Shown: positions 9,831 through 16,916 of the stretch, piece after piece
Layout of the letters: every line of letters starts with the position of its first letter
Position numbering within the stretch: the first letter of the stretch is position 1
DNA from: Clostridium beijerinckii HUN142
GTDB lineage: Bacteria > Bacillota > Clostridia > Clostridiales > Clostridiaceae
Direction of reading: 5' to 3'
NCBI RefSeq assembly: GCF_000621745.1
Contig: NZ_JHXK01000011.1
Span: 62,001-126,000, forward strand
Length of the DNA stretch: 64,000 nt
Made by a program: the position numbers and the translations under genes
The notes under the pieces: model-generated
The model's database searches: none
What the model saw: only the letters and a program-made list of their open reading frames with translations
What the model was told of the DNA's origin: nothing

Positions 9831-10693
9831 TAATACTTAACTCCTTTCTTTTCTACTCTGAACATTATTAATGTAAGTATCATTATTATTGCAAAAAGTA
9901 CAACTGATTGTGCGGCTGCGCTACCAAATCGATAATTGAAAAATGCATCCCTATAAATTGAATAAACAAGAAGATTGGTTGACTCCCCTGGTCCACCTTG
10001 AGTTAATATTTTAACTTGTCCAAATGCTTGAAATGCTTGGATAATATTTACTACGAGCGTATAGAATAGAATTGGACTAAGTCCAGGTAACGTTAATTTA
10101 AAAAATTTATGAAGTGAGTTTGCCCCATCAATTGATGCTCTTTCATATATAGATTCATCAATATTGCTTAGTCCCGCCGAAAAATACAGGAAATTAATAC
10201 CGCTGTTAAGCCATGCAGTTAATACTGCAACACAAATTAATGCATACTTAGGATCAGTTAACCAATTTATATTAACATTGAGAATTTTATTTACAATACC
10301 TACAGATGGGTGAAGAATAATTTTAAATATCATTGATGCTGATGTAGATGCAATTGCCATTGGAAGAGCATACGCAGTGCTAAAAATTCGTATTCCCGGA
10401 AAGGTTTTGTTACATAATAAGGCTGTTATAAGTCCTAAAGCCATGCTTACTAAAACAACTATTGCTACAAATATAACTGTAACAATTAGGCTATTATAAA
10501 ATGATGATGATGAAAATAAATCTGTATAATTTTCAATTCCTACAAATAATTTAGGCTGTCCCATTTTATCTGTTTTATATAAACTTAAATATATTGTTTT
10601 AAAAAATGGATAAAATAAAAATAATATAAAAATTATAAGGCTTGGTATAATAAACAAATATGGTCCAATTTCAAATTTTTTTATTTTATTCAT
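9830..10693 (-). CDS. ugpA: ABC importer inner-membrane permease, UgpA/MalF type
   Basis: A 287-residue permease with six predicted membrane segments and the EAA-type docking loop YERASIDGANSLHKFFKLTLPGLSP. Although the frame is open further upstream, the start is placed at ATG 10693 (MNKIKKFEIGPYLF) because AAAGGAGGCC lies at the right distance and it overlaps the ATPase stop by only 8 nt. Partner of UgpE in the heterodimeric channel. Confidence 0.88.
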   Translation of the reverse strand: MNKIKKFEIGPYLFIIPSLIIFILFLFYPFFKTIYLSLYKTDKMGQPKLFVGIENYTDLFSSSSFYNSLIVTVIFVAIVVLVSMALGLITALLCNKTFPGIRIFSTAYALPMAIASTSASMIFKIILHPSVGIVNKILNVNINWLTDPKYALICVAVLTAWLNSGINFLYFSAGLSNIDESIYERASIDGANSLHKFFKLTLPGLSPILFYTLVVNIIQAFQAFGQVKILTQGGPGESTNLLVYSIYRDAFFNYRFGSAAAQSVVLFAIIMILTLIMFRVEKKGVKY

Positions 10694-11837
10694 TACATAG
10701 GCCTCCTTTAACTTCATCATGCAAAATATTCTTTTCTGTGGTTTCATCAAAAATACAAATATTTTTTGTATTTATTAGAATCTGAGCCTCATCCCCAGTG
10801 CTTAAGCTAACGCTATCTTTAAAAATTGCTGTCAGCTCACTATTTCCAATTTTAAAATAAACATATGTCTTGTCTCCAAGCATTTCGCTTAATTCCACTT
10901 TTATATTAATTACTGAAGATACATATTCTTTATCTTCGTCCTTTATATCTGCACTTTGCGTAATATGCTCGGGTCTTATGCCGATAATTACATTTTTATT
11001 TTCATAGGATTTTTTTATTAATAACTTACTTTTACTTTTAGGTAAGTACACTTTTTCATTACCAAATATGAAATACACTTCATCATGTTCCTGTTTTAAT
11101 TGGCATTTTATAAAATTCATTGACGGTGATCCTATAAAACCTGCAACAAATTTATTGATTGGATTATTATATAATTGCTCTGGAGTATCTACTTGATGCA
11201 CTATTCCACCTTTTAATACAACTATTTTGGTACCAAGTGTCATTGCCTCTGTTTGATCGTGCGTTACATATATAATTGTATTGTTTAATTTTTTATGAAG
11301 TTTTGACATTTCAACTCTCATATGGTTTCGCAATTTTGCATCTAAATTTGACAAAGGCTCATCCATAAGCAAAATTTTAGGGTTTCTAATTATTGCACTT
11401 GCTATCGCAACTCTTTGCTTCTGACCTCCAGATAATTCTTTTGGCATTCTCTTTAATAATTCTTGTATTTCTAAAATTTCTGCAACTTTATTTACTTTTT
11501 CTTTTATAGTAGCTTTATCAACTTTTCTCACCTTTAAAGAAAATGCTATATTATCATAAACGGACATCATTGGATATAGTGCGTAATTTTGAAATACCAT
11601 GCTTAAATCTCTTTCTTTGTGAGTAAGATAATTTGCAAACTGTCCGTCCAGCCACATTTCGCCTTCGCTTATTTCTTCAAGACCAGCTATCATTCTAAGT
11701 GTTGTTGATTTACCACATCCTGATGGCCCAACTAAAATCAAAAAATCTTTATCATCAACTTCTAAATTGACATTTTTGACTGCATATGATTCATCATCGT
11801 ATTTTTTACATACGTTTTTGAGCAATAATTTTGACAC
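10686..11837 (-). CDS. ugpC: ABC importer ATPase, UgpC/MsmK/MalK type
   Basis: A 383-aa ATP-binding subunit. Walker A GPSGCGKST (37-45), Q-loop VFQNYALYP, signature LSGGQKQR (about 136-143), Walker B LLMDEPLSNLD and switch H (THDQTEA) are all intact. Residues about 240-375 form the extra OB/TOBE domain of carbohydrate-type (CUT1) ATPases. Start is GTG 11837 behind AAGGAGGAAAACTA. It is the first gene of the operon, which differs from E. coli ugpBAECQ, where the binding protein comes first. In Gram-positive bacteria such ATPases can serve several importers, so having its own copy here suggests a dedicated system. Confidence 0.9.
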   Translation of the reverse strand: MSKLLLKNVCKKYDDESYAVKNVNLEVDDKDFLILVGPSGCGKSTTLRMIAGLEEISEGEMWLDGQFANYLTHKERDLSMVFQNYALYPMMSVYDNIAFSLKVRKVDKATIKEKVNKVAEILEIQELLKRMPKELSGGQKQRVAIASAIIRNPKILLMDEPLSNLDAKLRNHMRVEMSKLHKKLNNTIIYVTHDQTEAMTLGTKIVVLKGGIVHQVDTPEQLYNNPINKFVAGFIGSPSMNFIKCQLKQEHDEVYFIFGNEKVYLPKSKSKLLIKKSYENKNVIIGIRPEHITQSADIKDEDKEYVSSVINIKVELSEMLGDKTYVYFKIGNSELTAIFKDSVSLSTGDEAQILINTKNICIFDETTEKNILHDEVKGGLCNE

Positions 11838-11886
11838 TAGTTTTCCTCCTTAAACATTACTTTTAACAAATCTTCCAACAATTTGA

Positions 11887-11915
11887 ATATTATCATTGTA
11901 AAAATTCAAAGTCAA
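11887..11915 (-). promoter_or_regulatory. Promoter of the ugpCAEB-ugpQ operon
   Basis: Minus-strand TTGACT (11910-11915), 17-nt spacer, TAATAT (11887-11892), about 50 nt upstream of the ugpC start. Near-consensus sigma-A promoter. Confidence 0.85.
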
Positions 11916-11918
11916 TTT

Positions 11919-11933
11919 ATAGGAAACGTTTAA
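11919..11933 (-). promoter_or_regulatory. cre/LacI-family-like operator upstream of the ugp promoter
   Basis: TAGGAAACGTTTAAC contains the AAACGTTT palindrome characteristic of LacI/CcpA-family sites. It starts 4 nt upstream of the -35 hexamer. It departs from the cre consensus at the outer positions, so carbon-catabolite control or another LacI-type regulator are both possible. Confidence 0.4.
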
Positions 11934-12004
11934 CATGAGTATTTACATAGTATTAACCTAAGCTTTACAGTTTTATGCCAATACCTTTACCTTAATTTAA
12001 CAAA

Positions 12005-12042
12005 GAGCACTGTACTAAATATATTGATTTAGCACAATGCTT
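12005..12042 (-). repeat. 38-bp hairpin repeat, copy 2
   Basis: Same hairpin as at 6489-6526, identical at 36 of 38 positions and in the same orientation. It lies upstream of the ugp promoter, between ugpC and the divergent acetyltransferase, where neither neighbour needs a terminator. Confidence 0.75.
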
Positions 12043-12216
12043 ACATATTAAAAATAATGGCAATTTTGTAGTTTTAATAATCTATTTTTATAAGCCTATC
12101 TCATTTGGTAGTGATATAATAATTATTATATGAAGCTATAATCTAATCAATAATATAATTTTTTCAAAATTTATAAGTGAGGCAAATTAAAAGCAATATA
12201 GAAAAGAGGAATATAT

Positions 12217-12705
12217 TTGGAAGTAGTAAATGTAACCCACAAAAGTATCGATATTTTTTCAAATGTTCTAAATGAGTCTGCCACATGGCTTAATTCTATA
12301 AATCAACCAATGTGGAAGTATGAAGATATAACAAGTGAAGAATTGCTAAAGAAATATAGCATCGATGATATGAAATTATGCTACGAGAACAGAACCTTAA
12401 TTGGAGTATATATTTTGCAATGGTATGATCCTCTATTTTGGGCAAATTTACAAAAGAATGAATCTGGAATACTGCACAAATTAGCTGTTTGTAGAAAAAG
12501 TGTAAAAAAGGGATATGGACGCAAACTAATACAATCTGCTGAATTAATTTGCAAAGAGCACAATGTAAACTGGTTAAGGTTAAATTGTGGTACATTTAGA
12601 GACAGGCTAAGAAACTTTTACGAAAGCAATGATTTTAAGATTGTAGACAGAGTATTTATTGATAATAGAGATCAAATTAGATATGAAAAATTTCTGAATC
12701 TATAA
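12217..12705 (+). CDS. GNAT-family N-acetyltransferase
   Basis: A 162-aa cytoplasmic acetyltransferase. The acetyl-CoA binding region is the segment LHKLAVCRKSVKKGYGRKLIQSAE (about residues 87-110), with R/Q-x-x-G-x-G/A here reading KKGYGRK; motif B is LRLNCGTFRDRLRNFYESNDF, where the N-x-x-x-R-x-x-Y pattern is typical of GNAT proteins that acetylate small amines. The substrate is unknown. Start is TTG 12217, six nt after AAGAGGA; no ATG or GTG with a ribosome binding site is available. Divergent from the ugp operon. Confidence 0.8.
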   Translation: MEVVNVTHKSIDIFSNVLNESATWLNSINQPMWKYEDITSEELLKKYSIDDMKLCYENRTLIGVYILQWYDPLFWANLQKNESGILHKLAVCRKSVKKGYGRKLIQSAELICKEHNVNWLRLNCGTFRDRLRNFYESNDFKIVDRVFIDNRDQIRYEKFLNL

Positions 12706-12709
12706 AAAA

Positions 12710-12733
12710 TAAGAATATACTTAAATATTCTTA
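12710..12733 (+). terminator. Weak hairpin after the acetyltransferase gene
   Basis: TAAGAATAT pairs with ATATTCTTA around a 6-nt loop, directly after the stop codon; the stem is all but one pair A-T on each side and no clear T run follows. Confidence 0.45.
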
Positions 12734-12843
12734 TCTATAATTAAATGACTTTAAATTTAGATAAACATTATATATATCTATGAAAAAATTTGAATATTTA
12801 TAGTTATGTTGTACATAACTAATGTACTATAGGGAGGTGACGC

Positions 12844-13175
12844 CATGACATATATGTCAATTGATTTATTAATTGCAGCTGTATTTGTAATTATAGGTAT
12901 ATTATTTATAAAATCCAATGGAAAAGGTTGTTATTTTATTTCAGGATATAACCTTGCATCTCCAGAAGAAAGAAAAAAACTATGACGAAGTGAAAATTTG
13001 TAACTACTTTGGGAAAACAATTTTGATATGGTCAGTTTTCTTTATCATAGGAGCTCTTGTGGATTACTTCTATTATGGAACTGGAATGAAACTTGCATTC
13101 TTACTTTTAACAATTGCCCTAGTATATCACATTTATATACGCTATAAGAAATTTGATGAAAAATTTAAAGTATAA
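12844..13175 (+). pseudogene. DUF3784-like small membrane protein, frameshifted
   Basis: A strong GGGAGGTGACGCC site precedes ATG 12844. The first frame encodes one membrane helix and the DUF3784 hallmark ISGYNLASPEERKK, then stops at TGA. The next frame continues smoothly with YDEVKICNYFGKTILIW and two further membrane helices to 13175. The switch is at a run of seven A (12972-12979 region); removing one A would restore a protein of about 109 aa. It is either a true single-base mutation, a phase-variable or slippery run, or a sequence error. Known DUF3784 proteins are about this size with three helices and unknown function. Confidence 0.8.
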
Positions 13176-13205
13176 AATGTGATATATAGATCCTAGCTTT
13201 AAAAC

Positions 13206-13478
13206 TAGATTTATGTTGTAGCTTACCGAAATAATAAATGTTTTGTTCCGAAAAACTATGAAATATAGCAAAATAGAAAGCAGAAACATTTTTATGCAGT
13301 AGGCATTTGAAAATAAGCTGTTAAAAGTTCTTAATTGTAGTTTGTTCTACTAATGCTTGTCACGAAATTGGGAGCAAGCATTAGTGATGCAAACTGTAAT
13401 TTAGCACTTTCAGCGAAATTTTCATAGTCCTGCGAAATAATAATGTTTCTGCTTTCGGTGTAGTATGGCATAAATCTA
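13206..13478. repeat. Long imperfect palindrome, MITE-like or structured RNA element
   Basis: The ends are 26-bp inverted repeats: TAGATTTATG...ACCGAAA (13206-13231) against its complement at 13453-13478, with 10 and 7 identical bases at the outer and inner ends. Inside, GAAAGCAGAAACATT (13276-13290) pairs perfectly with 13442-13456, and ACTAATGCTTG pairs with CAAGCATTAGT around the centre (about 13350-13390), with partial pairing along the arms between. The whole could fold into one long hairpin. It has no coding frame. It fills the space between the DUF3784 remnant and the yeh-like operon. Confidence 0.7.
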
Positions 13479-13493
13479 ATGTTGTTTATAAAC

Positions 13494-13790
13494 TTAAAGC
13501 TTTTTCATCTTCTCCTTAATCAAGCTAAAATAACTTCCAAGCACCGCAAGAATTTTCACCACTTCATCCAGATCAAAATTCAAAGAATGTCTTTTCATTT
13601 TTAGAGCTTCCTCCAGCTTAAAAAGCATAGATACTCCTTCCTTTAATCCAAATTTATCACAACTTACTGCGAGTCTATTCACTTCTCTTAAATTGCCGTC
13701 TAAAGTTACGCTTACTCCACTTAATAAAATTCCATCCAAAAGCACCTCTATATCATCAATCACAGTTCTCAAGTCTTGATTATTTTCCAT
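13494..13790 (-). CDS. Small unknown protein closing the MoxR/VWA/SWIM operon
   Basis: A 98-aa soluble, helix-rich protein that I do not recognise. It is acidic at the N-terminus (MENNQDLRTVIDDIEVLLDG) and has amphipathic helical segments with Leu/Ile spacing (FKLEEALKMKR, LDEVVKILAVLGSYFSLIKEK). The frame is open further upstream, but the start at ATG 13790 has AAAGGATGTGATTTT before it. It lies 115 nt after the SWIM gene on the same strand and is presumably co-transcribed. An adaptor for the operon is possible but is only inference. Confidence 0.6.
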   Translation of the reverse strand: MENNQDLRTVIDDIEVLLDGILLSGVSVTLDGNLREVNRLAVSCDKFGLKEGVSMLFKLEEALKMKRHSLNFDLDEVVKILAVLGSYFSLIKEKMKKL

Positions 13791-13906
13791 AAAATCACAT
13801 CCTTTATGTAATTGAATTAAACAAACTACTGTATACATATTGATAGCTATATTACGCTGTCTTTTCTGTAAGATAAGAAGATAAGGCAAGTTAAATCAAT
13901 TACCAT

Positions 13907-15673
13907 CTATATAGTCAAATTCATTAACGTACCATTTTTATAATAAGCTGTTATAGGGATTGCTGTAAGTCCAGTTTCGTTACTGAATACTTTAGTCAAG
14001 AGCATAAATGGATAGTTTTTCATTCTTTCCATTCTCTCCAGCTTTTCTATAAGCTTCTTATTATGACTAGAATACTTGACTTCAATGGTTACAGATTCTT
14101 CTTTTTCATCATATAATTGCATTTTGAAGAGCTGCTGTATTTTATCAAAGCTGCTTTCTCCAAACTTCAATGGCTTTATAAGAAATAAATTATAATTTTC
14201 TTCTCTTTCATTAAAATATAATCCTGAGTTCTTAGAAACTGTTAAAAATAAATCCTTCCAAGAATTAAAGGTCTTGTCCTTAAGATAAATACTTTGAATA
14301 TCTGTGGTACCTACAATTTCCCCTTTGCTATTTTCACTAGAAGATAACCTAAAATCTCCATTTATCTTTCCATTAACCAGCTTTATTCTAGATTTAGAGA
14401 AGCTTTCTATATCAGAAGCAATTCCCCAAGGACAGCTTTCTCTGCTACAGCTGTTTTTATTATTGTAGGATGAATTTCTAGATATAGTGTAAGTAAACCA
14501 TTTGTTAAAGCCTTCTACTGTAAAGTAAAATGTAGTTCCTTCATAGCCTGACTCTGTTATCCACTTGCTAGATCCTACTGCTGTAAGTTCTATAGGAGGA
14601 ATTTCATAATAAGAACTTTTATGCTCTCCCATTAATTCTACTAAAGTTTTTTCATCACTGCAGTTTTCAATAACCATGGTCAAAACATAAATGCTTTGAA
14701 GCAAATACCTAAAACTTTCTACAGAAAAAGAAGCATTTTTATTAATATATAATCTGAGTTTTCCTTGAAGTGCTCTTATCTTCTTCTCAATACTTGGAAT
14801 ATCACTATTATGACAAATAATTGATACCTGTTCCAGCTTATCTAAAAAACTTTCAGGAATTCTTGCAAGACCTGTAAAATATATTTCATCTATAGTTTTT
14901 CTAACTTCCTTTATACATCTTTCTAAAGTTTCTTTACTTACAATTTTGTCCTTAGCAATTAAAGAAGTAACCTCTTCTTTCTTTAACATGCCTTTGTAAA
15001 GACCATAGTGAATTACTGCCTCTGCCTTATGTCTACAAAGTGCTTTACTCTTGCAGCTGCATAAAGCATTATTGACTATACTGCTATCCTTTATGGATAT
15101 ATATTTCTTTTTTTCGCCATTCACAGAAATAAACTTTACAATTGCTTCTCCTGCAAATTCTACTTCAAGAAGAGCTTCTTCTTTTATATCTGCTTTTAAT
15201 CCAAACTCCATTCTTTTAACAATATTTCCAAATTCTCTGTCACCCAAAGCAGTTTTTATGCTCTTTAAGGTTATATTTAAAAGTTCTGAATAATCTGGAC
15301 TGAATTCCTTCTGTTGTTTTGATATGTCCCTTTCTTCACTAGAATCCCCATTTGAAGAAGAGGACTCTCCAAAGATTTCTTCCATATGATTTTTTATATA
15401 TAAATAACTCATTACAGCATGCTTACAAATATTCCTTGATGGACAGCTGCACTTAAAGGCTTGGATATCTTCATTTACGCTACATGAATTTCCATCTGGC
15501 AGTTCACATTTTACAGATGCTTCTTCCACTGTAATTTTAACACCAGCATCAGAGTTTAAGTCCTTTGACGCTCTATTAAATATACCTTTATTAGTAACTC
15601 CAATAAGATACTCATCATTAATAGAAAGAATATAAGATTTTAACTTACTTAAGAAATTATCTTTGCTATCCAT
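13907..15673 (-). CDS. SWIM zinc-finger protein with two CxC-CxH motifs (YehQ-like)
   Basis: A 588-aa cytoplasmic protein. Two SWIM-type metal sites are visible: C75-S-C77...C83-K-H85 (AFKCSCPSRNICKH) and C205-S-C207...C213-R-H215 (ALCSCKSKALCRH). SWIM fingers bind DNA or proteins. The remaining 370 residues have no motif I recognise. Its start ATG 15673 sits behind GGAGGGTTAGCTAA and overlaps the end of the VWA gene by 25 nt, so the two are translationally coupled. Together with the upstream AAA+ ATPase, DUF5682 and VWA genes this matches the E. coli yehL-yehM-yehP-yehQ set, where YehQ is the SWIM protein. The molecular role is unknown. Confidence 0.88.
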   Translation of the reverse strand: MDSKDNFLSKLKSYILSINDEYLIGVTNKGIFNRASKDLNSDAGVKITVEEASVKCELPDGNSCSVNEDIQAFKCSCPSRNICKHAVMSYLYIKNHMEEIFGESSSSNGDSSEERDISKQQKEFSPDYSELLNITLKSIKTALGDREFGNIVKRMEFGLKADIKEEALLEVEFAGEAIVKFISVNGEKKKYISIKDSSIVNNALCSCKSKALCRHKAEAVIHYGLYKGMLKKEEVTSLIAKDKIVSKETLERCIKEVRKTIDEIYFTGLARIPESFLDKLEQVSIICHNSDIPSIEKKIRALQGKLRLYINKNASFSVESFRYLLQSIYVLTMVIENCSDEKTLVELMGEHKSSYYEIPPIELTAVGSSKWITESGYEGTTFYFTVEGFNKWFTYTISRNSSYNNKNSCSRESCPWGIASDIESFSKSRIKLVNGKINGDFRLSSSENSKGEIVGTTDIQSIYLKDKTFNSWKDLFLTVSKNSGLYFNEREENYNLFLIKPLKFGESSFDKIQQLFKMQLYDEKEESVTIEVKYSSHNKKLIEKLERMERMKNYPFMLLTKVFSNETGLTAIPITAYYKNGTLMNLTI

Positions 15674-16779
15674 TTAGCTAACCCTCCTGGCGTCATCGCT
15701 GCAACTTCTGCTCCAAGTGCAGTCATTTTACCTGCAGCCTTCTTATCATAAAAGCCATTCGCTTTATCATCCAAAGCTGTAAGAATTATAAGCTTAGCTC
15801 CAGTTTCAATTATTGCCTTAGCCCTTGCATACATTATGTTGTAATTATACCCATCATAAAGGTCTGTCACCATTACTACCATAGTTCTTAAAGGACTTTC
15901 TATCAATTTTTCTGCATAACCTAAAGCCCTTCCTATATTAGTCCCTCCTCCCAGCTGAACACTCATAAGTGTTTGAACTGCATCATCCACATAAGAAGTT
16001 AAGTCTACTATTTCCGTGTCAAAAATAAAAAGGCTGGTTTTTAACATAGGGAGCTTTGAAAATATGCCTGCCATTATAGCACTGTGAATGACAGAAGAGA
16101 GCATACTGCCACTTTCATCTACAGCAATTACTATGTTCCAAGTATTATATTTTCTTACTCTACCATAAAAATAAACTTTGTCTACAATTATTCTCTCTTC
16201 TTCTTTATCATAATTTTTTAAATTAGCTCTTATCGTTCTTTTAAAATCAATGTTTCTAGCAGACTTCACAGCACTTCTTTTGTTTCTGTCCACTTTTCCT
16301 ATAATAGTAAGCTTTACTTCATTTTCTAGACTTTTAGTTATTTCATCGACTACCTTTTTAACTATTTTTCTTGCTGTATCTAAAACATCTCCCTTCATTA
16401 AATGTTTCATCTGCAATATATTTTTTAAAAGCTCTGCATTAGGCTCCATGGCCTCTAGCACTTTTTTATCTGTTAAAAGCTCCTTCATGTTATATTTTTC
16501 TAGAGCATGCTTTTCTAATATTTCCACTGTTTCTTTAGGAAATAAGGTTCTAACCTTTGTTATCCAAGAAGGCACTGTAAACTTAGAACTTCCTCTTCCT
16601 CCTCTTGGGTCATCTACTCTTATTCCTCTTTCTTCATCATAATCCCTATCATATAAGAACTCTAGCAAATCACTAAGCTCTGAGTAATTGCTGCTATCTT
16701 CCGAAAATCCTATTCTATCCTCTGCAAACTTTCCAAGTACTAATCGCCATCTATTTAAACCAATTAAATCTTCATTCAT
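15649..16779 (-). CDS. VWA-domain protein (YehP-like), MIDAS intact
   Basis: A 376-aa cytoplasmic protein. The N-terminal 200 residues are a helical region unique to this family; the von Willebrand A domain covers about 212-376. The metal-ion dependent adhesion site is intact: DESGS (221-225), the T of LGGGTNIGRAL (about 276-286), and D in VTDLYDG (about 307-313). Such proteins partner MoxR-type AAA+ ATPases as substrate adaptors in metal insertion or complex remodelling. Start ATG 16779 has AAGGGTAAGGT before it. It overlaps the SWIM gene. About 140 nt separates it from the DUF5682 gene upstream, without an obvious terminator. Confidence 0.9.
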   Translation of the reverse strand: MNEDLIGLNRWRLVLGKFAEDRIGFSEDSSNYSELSDLLEFLYDRDYDEERGIRVDDPRGGRGSSKFTVPSWITKVRTLFPKETVEILEKHALEKYNMKELLTDKKVLEAMEPNAELLKNILQMKHLMKGDVLDTARKIVKKVVDEITKSLENEVKLTIIGKVDRNKRSAVKSARNIDFKRTIRANLKNYDKEEERIIVDKVYFYGRVRKYNTWNIVIAVDESGSMLSSVIHSAIMAGIFSKLPMLKTSLFIFDTEIVDLTSYVDDAVQTLMSVQLGGGTNIGRALGYAEKLIESPLRTMVVMVTDLYDGYNYNIMYARAKAIIETGAKLIILTALDDKANGFYDKKAAGKMTALGAEVAAMTPGGLAKWIAKIIS

Positions 16780-16916
16780 ACCTTACCCTTTCTCTTTTAA
16801 AGTAAAACTTACACTTAGCAAATATTATTTCACCTCATATAACTGTTAACTCAAACCAATTCCCACAATATAAGTTATTTAATCTGCACTTTATCTAGAA
16901 TCTTACACCTGGTATT

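Noticed and set aside
6489-12042. Composite transposon around the ugp operon
   Set aside because: The flanking 38-bp hairpins are too short and carry no transposase; recombination between terminator-like repeats is the more modest explanation.
12972-12985. Programmed -1 frameshift signal (A-AAA-AAC) in the DUF3784 gene
   Set aside because: The shift needed is in the +1 direction relative to the starting frame, and the slippery heptamer is not in the right phase, so a classical -1 site does not fit.
13206-13478. CRISPR array or intact insertion sequence at the palindromic element
   Set aside because: No regularly spaced direct repeats and no transposase frame; only inverted arms are present.
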